Origin: Fragilaria crotonensis | Lineage: Eukaryota > Bacillariophyta > Fragilariophyceae > Fragilariales > Fragilariaceae | DNA length: 62,696 nucleotides | NCBI GenBank assembly: GCA_022925895.1 | Contig: JAKSYS010000351.1 | Location: forward strand, 1-62,696 | Reading direction: 5' to 3' | Shown here: positions 45,612-57,251 of the stretch, piece by piece | Layout: every line of letters starts with the position of its first letter | Position numbering within the stretch: the stretch's first letter is position 1 | Translations under genes and position numbers: made by a program | Notes under the pieces: model-generated | The model's database searches: none | What the model saw: the letters and a program-made list of their open reading frames with translations, nothing else | Told to the model about the DNA's origin: nothing

Positions 45612-46055
45612 ACTGTTGATTGATGAGCTATAACCGGTCGAGGTACGTCGAGCTGCATCAATCCTGTGGAGATATGGACGATCATCGTCGGACCATCAAG
45701 GCACGAGAAAGTGCGCCATTTTTTGATCTCATACATGAATTAAAAGATAAGGTTGAGGTTTTGATGACGTTTTGTACCAGATCTACGTATTTTGGCCCGC
45801 GCACAGCCATCGGGCTGATCCTGATGACAACTTCGGATTTCCTACTATGTCATAGCGTAGACTTCAGTAGATGGAAAGGAGCCGGTTTGAACGAACAGGA
45901 CTCGATCGTACATCTATGGCTCTGTATACATCTCGGTGTCGTCTTTACGGAGACGAAACCGTTTTTGTATTTATGCTTTAACGTACCATAACAGCCTTTA
46001 TGTAAGTAAAATACTTCAAGATTTTTAACCGCTTTTCTCGTCGACCAGCCACGTC
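45612..46055. other. Intergenic region between two mobile-element gene sets
   Basis: No supported gene. A 123-codon plus-strand frame at 45620-45991 has no recognisable features. No inverted repeat with the 50.6-51.2 kb region was found by eye. Confidence 0.3.
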
Positions 46056-47540
46056 GTGCTATTCACACTGAATAGCTCTGACATAACTTTCAACAATCAC
46101 TCCCTCAACCAAGCCATTCGATTCGATTGCGTTGTTCTGATGGTCAATTCGGCATTTTGGGAAGGTGTTGAGCCACATTGGGATGAAGGGCCTCCATTTT
46201 TTGCCTGTTATTCCAAACAACTGAAGGCTGATCTACTCCCAGGTACATTTGTGCTTCTCGCACCCGACGTGACTGGCACATCAGGAAGCAATGTGCATAA
46301 TGGTGTGGTTGCAAGGATTGTTGGCATCGTAGCCACAAGCAACACCATGCCAACAAGACCTTTGACCGTTCAAGTGAATGTCTTCAAGCGGTTAGCAGAA
46401 TTCGAATCGATGGATGGTATTTTGTATCCTAAGTTGCTGGATGACAACCATCTGCGACATCTACCTGAGATTGTCCAGATGGCGGAGCTTCGGGTTATTT
46501 CATGCAATGATATCGTGAACTTGGCCTTCGTCTTCAGCCATGTTGTCCTCAAAGATGCCTGCAATTTGTTCTACACCTGTCAAGGTATGGCAATCGCCTT
46601 CATCGTAAGATACAGGTTCCAACAGGGGACAGAGAAATCGATGCTGATTGATGTGCCCGATGGACACTGTCTTCCCTTCCCGTCAAGCTACACATGCTCA
46701 AGGTACCATGATTGCTTTCCGAGTCGCATTTGGAACAGTGTGATATGCATCAAACTGGAGATGTCGAAGCTTCTAGGTCGATATTCGCATCTGCAGGGCC
46801 TCTACGGAAAAGAAAGTTGCAGGGTGTCTAATTTCACAGCCGAGACGTGGGGATTTCTCCGATGGCAATTTCATGATTTATTTAATAATGCTGCTAGCGG
46901 AACATCAACAAGAATTCGCCGTCATCGAGTTACCGAGAGTGGGTTGGTGGTAAAGGCTGCTCAAGTAAGCAAGAACTGCACAATTCTCAGGTTTGAAACA
47001 AAGGCTCATCTACGAAGACTGTGCTATGTGTTCGGAGAATCAGTGACTGCAGGGCAACGATGTCGCTTGCCCAAGATATCAGCACCGAAGGGTCTGTGGC
47101 AGAACGACATCATTAATGTCGTTTGTGGTTCTGATGCTCAAGAACCTGTATTCAACTCCAAGACTGTTCGCGATGGGATTGATCTTGAATTTGATGGCTG
47201 CAGCGAACTATTTGTCACCATCCGATACAGGAGATATACTTATTCTGCAAATCATCTTGTTGTTGCAGAATGTGACCCACTGCTGTTCGCGTTGATTTGT
47301 CGACGCGATCCCTTTGCTGTCGGTGAACTCCAATCATCAGAGGATGATTGCTCGATGATCATACAGGGGAGTGAGTTTGAGGACAGTGATGGTTGTCTTT
47401 ATCGAGTGGTTAATGTAGATGCAACTCAGGTTCGGTCTCGGTGCTTCTATCCACAACGTAACAACACCATGTTTGGTTTAGAGAAGTCTTTCGACCTTCA
47501 AACAGCGAAGGAGTTAATTGAACTAAGACTTCATGGATGA
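46056..47540 (+). CDS. Unknown 494-residue protein, probably mobile-element associated
   Basis: A long intact frame. Residues about 60-110 (GTFVLLAPDV, then NGVVARIVGIV) look like a small beta-barrel such as a BAH or SH3-like module, but this is only a pattern resemblance. The rest is mixed alpha/beta with several Cys-His pairs. An alternative start at about 46140 would remove the first 28 residues. It converges on the 47564-50594 gene with stop codons 23 bp apart. The two probably belong to one element because both neighbours are transposon genes. Confidence 0.55.
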   Translation: MLFTLNSSDITFNNHSLNQAIRFDCVVLMVNSAFWEGVEPHWDEGPPFFACYSKQLKADLLPGTFVLLAPDVTGTSGSNVHNGVVARIVGIVATSNTMPTRPLTVQVNVFKRLAEFESMDGILYPKLLDDNHLRHLPEIVQMAELRVISCNDIVNLAFVFSHVVLKDACNLFYTCQGMAIAFIVRYRFQQGTEKSMLIDVPDGHCLPFPSSYTCSRYHDCFPSRIWNSVICIKLEMSKLLGRYSHLQGLYGKESCRVSNFTAETWGFLRWQFHDLFNNAASGTSTRIRRHRVTESGLVVKAAQVSKNCTILRFETKAHLRRLCYVFGESVTAGQRCRLPKISAPKGLWQNDIINVVCGSDAQEPVFNSKTVRDGIDLEFDGCSELFVTIRYRRYTYSANHLVVAECDPLLFALICRRDPFAVGELQSSEDDCSMIIQGSEFEDSDGCLYRVVNVDATQVRSRCFYPQRNNTMFGLEKSFDLQTAKELIELRLHG

Positions 47541-47563
47541 TTTCCATCGTACTCTTATTTCTA

Positions 47564-50500
47564 TTACTCGTAGACGTCATCGTCTCGCAATAATGCTTGT
47601 GTTCGGAAACCGTCTGGCATCGGATGATCGGCTATGTACCGACAAATCGTTTCTTCATCTATGCGACACAGAAACACCATTCGTCGTTGCAGCCACCGAG
47701 CGATGGGAATCAGTCGAGACTTTTTGCTTGCTCCCCTAACCCCGCCACCATGGTTTGTTCTTCTAAAGAAGAAAGTCTTGATTAGCGAGTTCATCGCTTC
47801 CCAGCCTTGTTGTGAGAACCGATATAGGTTTTTCCACTTATAAAGATAATCGGCAACGTGACCAGATCCTATCATGTGAAAATAGTTCGTAATCCCTTCC
47901 TTCTGCCATAAGCGAACCCACGCCTGGAAGAATTTATCAGCATGACACTGATAGGATGCAATTGTTTCGTTTGTGAAGTCGTCCTTCTGTCGAAGGAGGA
48001 CCATTGATATCCTGTAGTTGTTAAGGGCTGTCATCCATAACTGTTTGCGAGCATCGTCAGTGACAAACGCATCCACAATAACATCAAGAGCATCAACAAC
48101 ACGCCGTGTTCTAACGTTATCCATCGTGATTGGACCAATCTCTTTTTTCTTGAAGTCAAACGGGCACATCCATTGGCAAGGATCTTCGCAAGTTCCGAGG
48201 ATTGACCTATTGATAAGATTTTCTATATCAGATACGAAACGAGAAACTCTCTTGCCCTCGGCTTTCACCTTGATGTACAGCAACTTTTTCTTTGCGTTTG
48301 ACAGGCCTTCAATCAACAACATAGTAAGGATTTTGATACCGTTGCGATTCTCCATGTGCAGGACGCAGGGGAGCGTGTTCATCAAGAGAAAGTATGCACC
48401 TTCCTTAACTTCGCCATGCGAGATCTCTTTTGAGAGTCTTGCAATTGTAGCTTCATCTCGAAGAGCTAGATGCAAACGCCCTCGTCTCGTTTCCAAGGTG
48501 CCATTGATATTAAGCTCTCTCAGTATCAACTCGTTCGTAAGCAAATGTGCATATGATTGGCTCTGGCTTAAATTCTGAGGACAAAAGTGTATCGAGGTGG
48601 TATCATTCCTTGAACTTTCTGCTGGAGTATCTGTTTCTACATCACTGCGAGTCATTCGGGACTCCCCAAGTATCTCTACAAGGGCCGTCTCTAATGTAGA
48701 GACCAGCTCTGTTACCTCCGCCCGCATTGTTTCAACTCTCTCTGGGTTGCCATTTGCTGTGAAAGCACATCCAATCGGGATCTGTTGAATGATCCATGCA
48801 CCATCGAGTGCAAGGACTTGCATTTGGAGTGGCCAGATAGTCAGACTCGGTGGCGCATCCAGGGCAAGGCAGTGTATGTACTTTTGCGGCACCACCCTTG
48901 CATAAGCCCTTCCACTGTGCTGACAAGTCGCAATTAGTCATACACGTGAATGGAATGAATCCTGTCATCTCGGTTGGAAGTGTCGCCTCATCTGCGATAT
49001 CATCCACAAACTTGAATAGAGAACCAAATTCAGTGAAGGTTTCCTTAGTCTCTCGCCCCATCATGATCTTCAATGGAATGCACAGATTACGGGATTGAGC
49101 ACTCATTGTAGTCGGGTTGTCAAGAAGTGGTCTGTTTGTGATTGGGCATCGAGCTGCTCGGTCAGTTACTTTTATACCACCTGCAATTATAGAGAGATTC
49201 TTGGAAAGGGATGCCCCATCAATCGAGGAAGCAACTGACAAGCTCCGTGATTTTCCAATCTCATCCAAATGGAATGCTTGTGCAATGCACATCATCGATT
49301 TTGGATAGTTGAACTCCACTGACTCACCTGTTGACGTCTGTTGTGATTGGAATGGACACTGTTCTCGTGCATACCATTCCACTGCACCAGCCATTCGTTT
49401 CAACTCTGACTTTGATGGGATCATAGAACCCCGGAATCGCTTGACTCCACCTGTCTCCACACGTCTCAAGATGTCGATTCCTTCGTAGGACAGAGTACCT
49501 CCAGCAAGGTCCATCTCTCGAAGAATGTTATAGGGTGTGAATATATTATCTCTGAAGTGCTTGCGGGCTTTCCGAAGCAAATGTGGAAGAAACTTGTCTT
49601 GACTCCAAACTACTTTTGCTACAAGCTGGCCCACTCGATTGTCACCCCAGCGTCGGTACCTACCTAAGACACCATTCACTGCTTCCAGAACATCCTTCGT
49701 AAATAATTCATTACGACTGGAGGTGGAGGCATGGTGGTTATTGTTGGACCTGCTTGACGTATCATTCCGCTCCTTCAATCTTGCATCATTTCTTAGTTTC
49801 TTATTCTCGATGAGGAGTCGACGATTCCGTTCCTTGAGCAATGCCAGCTTCCCTTTAAGTTGCTCCACCAGAGCTCGAAGAAGCAGTGGGGATCTAGTAT
49901 CATCGGGATCAGAGCATGTCACAGACCCGGGAATGATGAAATTGTCAGCCACTCCAGAACCATCGTCCATCAGTGGTTGATTGTTGTTAGTACTAGTGCT
50001 GATCTCGTCCACATCATTGTCATGACAGCCATTTCTTAGTACATCAGAACTTCTAGTAGGAGTAGTAGCACTTGATGAACAATTCGATTCCTCTGACTCA
50101 ATTGCATCATCGAGAAGCATGTTGTCTACTACTATAGTAGGACATACATGTGTTGAGGAGGGTGCGGGGGCCAACACTGCTGTCCTCTTTCGCCGGATGT
50201 AACAGTCTTCGTTTCGGAGTGCTGTTGGGTGTGAAAAGTACTTGTGATTTGCCTTACAACCAAACATGAGCGAGTCCATCGAAACTTTCTTGTTGGTATC
50301 AGCAGGAAGAGCATCCCATAAATCACATGAGCTACAAAAGAAATACCCTTGCCCCTGGAAGGCAAAACGCCTCGCCGTTCCAAAATCTGTACACCTCGGT
50401 TTCCTCATCGCAGTCGTAGCTCGTAGAAGTTGATCGGTCTTGGGTGATGGGGTAGGTCCAGCCCTGATTGAAGCACTTGGTGGAGTTGCCAGCAGTAATG

Positions 50501-50594
50501 ATTCGTCTTCATCCATTTGAGATGTTGCTTGTCTTGTCAGTACCCCATCGGTGTTGTCAAGCCGCAAGATGTAGTTGTTTTGTTCTCGGCACAT
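47564..50594 (-). pseudogene. Large putative DNA-transposon protein of unknown family, one frame break
   Basis: Two open segments (50594-48732 and 48895-47564) that appear to be one protein of about 1000 residues, joined by a one-base shift in the GAGAGAG run near 48740-48755. The first part has a Cys-rich zinc-binding-like segment (FFCSSCDLWDALP), a Ser/Asn-rich coiled-coil linker, and a core with SVASSIDGASLSKNLSIIAG and CMTNCDLSAQWKGLCKGG, then CPGC. These could supply Asp residues of an RNase H-like fold. The second part ends with IGSGHVADYLYKW and SQQGWEAMNSLIKTFF. I recall similar proteins in algal and metazoan mobile DNA, but cannot name the superfamily. Confidence 0.6.
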
Positions 50595-51563
50595 CCAGTC
50601 TTCCTCTTCTTTCGTTGCCGTGCTGACTCGGTCCTTGCTGCACGACCGTATGATGCTTCCGAATGGAAGACTTCATTCCCGGATCGCGTTCGAACCATTC
50701 CTGTTTCGTCTGCCGATTGCTGAGAAGTCAGGATGGAATTATAATAGGCGCAGGATGCGAGTGGGAGGAGATCACACACTTCAAATTCAATGACCTCGTC
50801 CGAGGGATGATGCGGAAGCGACGAGATCTTTTACTCCAACCGTGAAAATTGGAATGACCTTCACGTTGATTGCACGACTCTATCAGGTTTTGAGCCGGAC
50901 ATTTTCGTCGGAATATTATGACCTAACCACTTGAAGCCTAAAACCTACTTATGCACCCAGACAAGTTGACTACCTCAAAATTTAGGTGGGGGATCCTTAC
51001 CAATCAAGGATGCACCATGTAAATTCTCAGGTGATCAACTCATCTAGTGCAAACCATTCGCAAGTCTAGTTACATACAATCTTTTTTACTTAGAGGTGTT
51101 CGCGACCGTTACAGAGCGCGCAATTCTACAAAAACCGCCTCTGGTCGCTATTGCCCCCACCTATTACCCGTTGCCCACGCTAAAAATTTCCTGGTCTACC
51201 ACACAACACGCTAGCACAGTACGCACTCCGCGTACTATAGCACGCTTCTACTAGAGAAGTCACTACAGTACAAGGTACTGGAGCACTCTATAGCTACTAG
51301 CTACAGTATACTCGGAGTACTGGAGTGCAATGGTCGATTCGTGTGGGAAGGTTGGACCACCCATTTTCCCACCCACGCTTTGTGCAGTCGACCTCAGACC
51401 ACCCATACCCACCCACCACTGGTTGGGCGTGCCCATACCCACCCATTATCCATGGGTATGGGTGGGTACTGGGTATGGGTACCCAGTGCAGGACTCTGGT
51501 GTTGAGTGAGCAACACATTCATAAACATCATATCTTGTACTCGAGTACATGTAATCAATCACG
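50595..51563. other. Promoter-side region of GT92 gene with C-rich/G-rich repeats
   Basis: Contains GTAC words at 51200-51325, a C-rich minisatellite built on CCCATACCCACCCA at 51350-51445, a G-rich tract at 51454-51479, and the palindrome GTACTCGAGTAC at 51537-51548, which ends 15 bases before the start codon. Confidence 0.45.
51454..51479 (+). promoter_or_regulatory. Potential G-quadruplex with opposing C-rich repeat
   Basis: Five GGG tracts at 51454-56, 51460-62, 51464-66, 51471-73 and 51477-79, with loops of 3, 1, 4 and 3 bases. The preceding about 100 bases carry C-rich near-complements, so hairpin and quadruplex forms compete. It lies about 85 bp upstream of the GT92 start codon. A regulatory role is inferred from position only. 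Confidence 0.55.
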
Positions 51564-53459
51564 ATGGACCGCACGTCATTATATGTCCTTGCCGCTTTTG
51601 TCCTTGCGGCTAGTGAAATCTACACGTCACTGAGTTCATGGAATGGATCGACATTGCAAGGCGATCGCGAAAATGATCTCGATCGTCTTCATCTGACTCC
51701 CGCAAATACTGGTCCAATGACACGAGGAACAGTTACAAGTGCCAAGCAGGTTGTTCATTTTAGAGACTTTACCGGCAATCCCAAGCATCACAACAGCACT
51801 GTGACAGGAGAAGCCATTCCTGGTGCTTTTTTCAATGACCAGTTATTCTTGCTGGGAGCTCGGCTCACAACGTCCTTCCTTCCCCATGATACTCAGGTTC
51901 ATGTCGACGTTTTCGGATTTCCTGGAGATCGCCTTATTGTCAAACCTAACAGCAATTTGTATTGCGACCCAAAGAATGTCACTGAAACATGGAGAATACG
52001 GACTCATGCCACACTCTACTGTCAATTGGAATGTAAGCATGATGATTCCAAAGAACCTAAGGACTGTGGCGAACCAATCCGAATGACATGGATTCAATCC
52101 ATATCAGGCGATTACAATCAAGATGGATTGGCACTTATCTGGCGATGCAATGTCTCCAAATATTTGACCAAATCCGATCTGATCCATCAGACGGCCGCTG
52201 CTGCTGCCGTAGATGGTGGTGGTGGTGGTGGTGGTGGACAATCGTCAGTTCGGGTACGACTATTCCTGAAACGGGCTCGGCACGACACGGGACCTCTGCA
52301 CATGGCCGTGACTCAATTTGATATACCGCTCCACACGGCAGTGATTGGATACGGTGGTCCTACCATTCGACACAACCAACACGGGTACTTTTCATTACAT
52401 CAACAACAAGTGACATCAAGGAATGTTGGTCTTTGTCTCACAGCCTACGGAATGGATTCTCAGCGCTACCTTTTGGAATTTGTACACCATCATTTGAATG
52501 TTGGAATTGCACACATTGTCATTGGAATCATCACATATGTGGATTCCAAAGAAATTCACCTTGCCGAGGAATTGCTTCGACCATTTATCGACAATGGATT
52601 TGTTTCGATACAAGCGATAGGGTTGGACTATTTTATGACATGTTTCAGCGATGTACCGAGAGTGCACTTTTATCACCAATGCCTTTATCATTTCAAGGGC
52701 CTGTACGAATATTCTGCCGCGTGGGATTTGGATGAATACTGGATGCCTCCCGTCCGATTGGAAGTGAGTGGCACAAGCACATTTGCACATGAGCACTTTG
52801 GTGTTAAGACTGAGGATGACGTTCTTGGCAACAACCACAAATTCCACAACGTCACCACGGAAGCACATATTCAACAACGATTCATTGAACGCTCCGAGAT
52901 TTCCACATTCTCGCAACTCGCTACCAGCGATCCTCTCTGGCAAGAAAGCAACTACTCCAAGTCAATAAGTGTATTGGATGTCGTCCAGGCCGTCGAACAG
53001 TACCACGCCATGAATCATGATTGTGCTGAGAAATGGTGTTATGTTCTGTTTCCTTCCATAACGGCCTACCGCACGAGGAATGCGGAACGCACGCATCGAC
53101 TCGTTGACGACTTTGATGTCCGAGATGCATTCTCCACAGTCTATTGGAAAAAGTCCATTGCGCGAACGCAAACTGCCATGACGGGTGGCATCCATTTGCC
53201 TGGATCCTGTCAGTATCCCAATGATCCAGAATTTTACAGATTTGGAAAAAATGAGGAATGCTATCCTCATTTATGGGAAAACGGAGAATTCGGATCTATG
53301 CACCATTTCAAGTCTTTATTTGTTGATCGAGATCCAGGGAAAGCAGGGGCTGATGTGACGGCAGATGAATACGTTCTTTCGTTCGGTCATACAGTTTCGA
53401 AACAACTTGACAGACTCCACGAAAGCAACGGTTTGGCTGCCACATTGGTAGGGCCTTAA
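51564..53459 (+). CDS. GT92-family (DUF23) glycosyltransferase, type II membrane protein
   Basis: A 631-residue intact single-exon protein. Residues 1-20 form a hydrophobic signal anchor. A variable stem contains a poly-Gly stretch encoded by a GGT repeat at about 52214-52237. The GT92 domain begins near residue 290: NVGLCLTAYG, then LEFVHHHLNVGIAHIVIG, the expected helix-strand pair, and YHQCLYHFKGLYEYSAAWDLDEYWMPP. In the last stretch, DLDEY matches the DxD-type metal/nucleotide-sugar site of the family. GT92 enzymes add sugars (for example galactose on N-glycans) in the Golgi. The acceptor here is unknown. Confidence 0.85.
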   Translation: MDRTSLYVLAAFVLAASEIYTSLSSWNGSTLQGDRENDLDRLHLTPANTGPMTRGTVTSAKQVVHFRDFTGNPKHHNSTVTGEAIPGAFFNDQLFLLGARLTTSFLPHDTQVHVDVFGFPGDRLIVKPNSNLYCDPKNVTETWRIRTHATLYCQLECKHDDSKEPKDCGEPIRMTWIQSISGDYNQDGLALIWRCNVSKYLTKSDLIHQTAAAAAVDGGGGGGGGQSSVRVRLFLKRARHDTGPLHMAVTQFDIPLHTAVIGYGGPTIRHNQHGYFSLHQQQVTSRNVGLCLTAYGMDSQRYLLEFVHHHLNVGIAHIVIGIITYVDSKEIHLAEELLRPFIDNGFVSIQAIGLDYFMTCFSDVPRVHFYHQCLYHFKGLYEYSAAWDLDEYWMPPVRLEVSGTSTFAHEHFGVKTEDDVLGNNHKFHNVTTEAHIQQRFIERSEISTFSQLATSDPLWQESNYSKSISVLDVVQAVEQYHAMNHDCAEKWCYVLFPSITAYRTRNAERTHRLVDDFDVRDAFSTVYWKKSIARTQTAMTGGIHLPGSCQYPNDPEFYRFGKNEECYPHLWENGEFGSMHHFKSLFVDRDPGKAGADVTADEYVLSFGHTVSKQLDRLHESNGLAATLVGP

Positions 53460-53933
53460 CTGCAAACTCATGTTGGGATGTCGTATTTGGGCTAGTAGTG
53501 GCATCTCGCAACCTGCTATGCTACCGTCGAAGTAGCCTGCTTCCAGTAGTTAGTCGTCCAATAGACTTGTACAGCAGGCGTACAGTATGATATGAGTACT
53601 AGGAATCTTCGATTCAGTATATTAGAGGGTAGTACAGTAGTACCAGTACAAGTGCTACCGTTCGCAGCGATTCTTTTCACAACGCTTCAAAGCTGTGTGT
53701 ACAGTATCATACAATTATGCAATTATGTAGAGGGTACAGTACAATACAAGAGACAAGAGACAAGAGACTATAACATGCCGGATGGAAGCTACTGGTACCA
53801 GGTACCGGAAAACATACATGTATATCCTACTATCCTACCCTATATCCTGCTACTCCTTTTTAAATTTGCTTTGTGCGTGCGTGTGTGTGTGTGTGCGTGT
53901 GTGCGTGTGTGTGTTACGGAGTATGACCACTCT

Positions 53934-54117
53934 GGGGTACTGTTGCACTGTTACGTGGATTACATGTACTACAGGTCTACAGTACATAAATGGACGGTAA
54001 TTTATGTTGAAACGACAGTGTGTTACGTTACTGAACTACAATACTGTACGAATTCAACGTTACTGGATGGAATACTCATTGAATTTGCTGTGAACAGGTT
54101 GCTTGACAAATGCTACT
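53934..54117 (+). repeat. 184-bp direct repeat, copy 1
   Basis: Begins GGGGTACTGTTGCACTG and aligns without gaps to 56802-56985, with about seven substitutions by eye (about 96% identity). It follows a GT microsatellite. Confidence 0.85.
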
Positions 54118-54780
54118 GCAAAACACCAGTATGTATCATACTCCGATCAGTTGTGAGGAACCCACTAGTTATAAATTAATTGTGTGTGTGCGTGCGTCTG
54201 TTACGGAGTATGACCACTCTGGGGTACAGGATCAAATGAATACTATCAGAATTTTTTCACTGTGCGCAATACGCAGTACAGTGGTCTCATACTCGGAGTA
54301 TATGTCATACAGTGGGCTCATGCCTGGTGATAGTGGAAGCAATAAGCTTTCAAGCTACGTGATATGTACAGAGATTTTCTCGGTACAACGCAGCCGGCAA
54401 CCAATCACATCGTAGAAAAGCTTATTGCTCCATTGCCGTCGACCAATCATATCGTCGTAAAAGCTTATTGAGTCCGCCGTAGCCCAGCGTGCAAAATGTA
54501 CTCGAGTACTGCTTTAGCAGCACAAAAACTCAGTACATAGTCCGAGTACTCCGGTCTACGCAGTATGTAATATGTACGCGCCATTCGGAAACTCGGAATA
54601 GACCATAGACCGTACTCCAGTACGACGCAATACTGTAGTGTTCAGTTCGTACTGTTGGTGGTACGTGGAGATGCCCGAGAGGAATAAAAATCATCAACAC
54701 CACTCTGCGAAGGCTCACAAATTATTAACACCAATCTGCTCAGTCTCACTATTGTGCCATTTCCATCCTGCTGTGGATGT

Positions 54781-56220
54781 ATGTTTCAGCTTCAAACTTC
54801 CTGACATTTCACTATACTAGTAACAAGATGCAAGCAAGGAGCAGATGGGCAAGCACCAAGGAGCAAACATGCCATGCATGTTTGATGAATGTGATTGTGA
54901 TGGGCAAGCTACTGACAAAACATTCAGAAACATCATGATGGGAAATTGCAGTGAGACCTTAGTGAATAATGAACTAGAATAACAGAATCTGCTCCTGGCC
55001 TTCTTGCTCATTTTGAGGTAAACTTGAGTCTTGTAGTGAGTCTGCAGTGTGAAGAAACCAGGAGCCCTGATGCTTTACCAGAAGTCCCAAAATTGTTAAA
55101 GATTGTCCACATTACCTCTTTAATCAAATGCATTCCTGTATTTGTACTATTGCGTATCACCTAGCTAGGTGTTTCAAATTTGCAAACTTTAAACCACTGA
55201 ATCCTACTTCTTTAATGTGATGCATTTCTGACAGTAGGATGATGCATGTTGCTCTAGACAAGTGATGCTATCCATTCATTTTTTATCATCAATCATGGCA
55301 CCAAGCTTCAACTTCTGAAGAGCAAAAGTTGAATGAAATTTCAAATCTAGACCTGTGCAAATGAAGGACTTACAGGTTTTTATGTCAAGAACAAGTCTCG
55401 CTTGCAAGACAACAGCAAGGTCCATTCAGCACTATTGGTTAAGACATTTATACTGTGTCAAGGATCACAACACAGCCAGTGGATTGCTGATTGCCAACTC
55501 CAGCACAGTATTTTGCTGAAACTCATCTTAATACTATGTCAATGAGATCCTTGCAAACAGCTGTAATTTGATTTGCTGGGCACAGGAAGAACAAGAAAAT
55601 ACTTTATTGCTGTTGCATTTTGCTCATGCTAAGATTTCTTCCAACATTAAAATTAAAAGGCCTTTGTGGAGGCATTCTGTCTAAAAGCATAATGAAGGCA
55701 TTAAATGCTTCCTTGGTTAAATCCTATTGGCAATTGGATGTGGCACCCCAGCCAAACACATTGCATTCATTTTTATTTCCTTGAAGGGTGACTGTGAGGC
55801 ATGTCTCATTCTGTCATGATTTAATCCAAGTTACCAAGATGAATCCGACACATAATCAATGGCGGATCAATGCTCATATGGCATTGCATTTGCACCAACT
55901 TCAATGTGAGGTAGAGTCCTAGGCATTGTGCATCAGAATGAGCAAGATACATGCCCTAAGCAAGTCAAATTATATGGACCTGTTGCTGCAGATTTGTGAT
56001 TGCAGCAGAGTTTTTCTCTCTTGCTGTGACTTGTCTCACAATTCCTGCCATTTGAAGAGAGATAGAATTTACAATTGTCTCTGCTATTGGACAACTTCAA
56101 AAGCATTTCCATTTTACATTTCTAGCTACACACACTACAAAATACTACTCCTGATAAATTCATCCACATCCACATGCTCCTCACTGAGGTGATGACCACA
56201 TTTACAAAGTCATGCTAGAT
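54781..56220. other. CpG-depleted block, probable methylated and decayed mobile DNA
   Basis: By direct reading only four CG dinucleotides occur in 1440 bp (in lines 55141, 55381, 55801 and 55861), while TG and CA are abundant. Neighbouring sequence has ordinary CG frequency. The pattern is what long-term cytosine methylation and deamination leaves. The ancestral element was not identified. Confidence 0.7.
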
Positions 56221-56801
56221 CATAACAAAAGGATTAATGCTTGTAGTAGTCTAGTATTTGGTAACCTTTGCACCGTTGTCATGGCAATGCACAACACCAG
56301 ATAGTGTGCGACGGAGTAGCAGTAGTACATGGCTCCTAGTATCCGGTCCACAGTACAATTTTTCTCTCCTTTTTCCCCCTTCTTCCCCGCTTTTTTTATA
56401 ATTACCTCCACTAACACCATACATAAGCCATACAGTGCAGGACAATTATAAACGACACAAATTTGTTAAGAAACATCTCCCCTACCCTGGATGAAGATAA
56501 AAATATTAATCTGACAATGTCCTTCTTGATCAGATTGTTGAGTGTTTCCTCGGATTACTTTTTTATATTTTTGAGAATTGAAAGTTTTATTACGCTCCGA
56601 AGGTGCAACATTTTTTCGCAATGGTCACTTTTTATTACATTTCTGGACGATTCAGAGAAATCTAAAATTTGGATCAAGAATTTGAAACACATTTTTTCGA
56701 AAATACTGAAGCCTACAAATCACCCAAACTCGATCATTGTGTAGATTCTACAGAGGTCTCAGTATAATACTACTGGAAGATCTACTGTATCGTACAGTAC
56801 T

Positions 56802-56985
56802 GGGGTACTGTTGCACTGTTACGTGGATTACATGTACTACTGGTCTACAGTACATAAACGGACGGTTATTCATGTTGAAACGACAGTGTGTTACGTTACT
56901 GAAGTACAATACTGTACGACTTCAACGTTACTGGATGGAATACTCATTGAATTTGCTGTGAACAGGTTGCTTGACAAATGCTACC
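56802..56985 (+). repeat. 184-bp direct repeat, copy 2
   Basis: Partner of 53934-54117, in the same orientation, 2.7 kb downstream. The pair flanks the CpG-poor block. Confidence 0.85.
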
Positions 56986-57251
56986 TGGTACTGTAAAATA
57001 TACCGTGCGATGGATTTTTCAATACCAAAATACTTGGCAGTGCAACAGCACAATACCATTCTATCTACTGGAGGACTGTAATACCAGATTCAACGTGGGA
57101 CAGTATTATTTTTCCAATCCCTATTCATACCCACTAGTAGTAGTATCATATAATATCATATGCGTCTGATGGACAAGTGCCAATCCAATATTAGAGATGT
57201 GTTCATTGCACCATTTTTTCCTCAACCTGCCGTGTTTATACCACCCACGAA

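Larger units (their letters stand above)
53460..57251. other. 3.8-kb gene-free relic region
   Basis: No supported gene. It holds a GT microsatellite (53877-53912), a copy of a TTACGGAGTATGACCACTC word at both 53913-53931 and about 54201-54219, a 184-bp direct repeat pair, two related AATCA-T-TCGT-AAAAGCTTATTG units at 54394-54470, and a 1.4-kb CpG-poor block. Short open stretches occur in the repeats but without protein-like character. Confidence 0.5.

Noticed and set aside
45980-51200. Terminal inverted repeats for the 46-50.6 kb gene pair
   Set aside because: Visual comparison of both flanks gave only short chance matches.
53592-54179. 195-codon plus-strand open frame over the GT microsatellite
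   Set aside because: Composition comes from the microsatellite and GTAC repeats. The second repeat copy has different frame boundaries.
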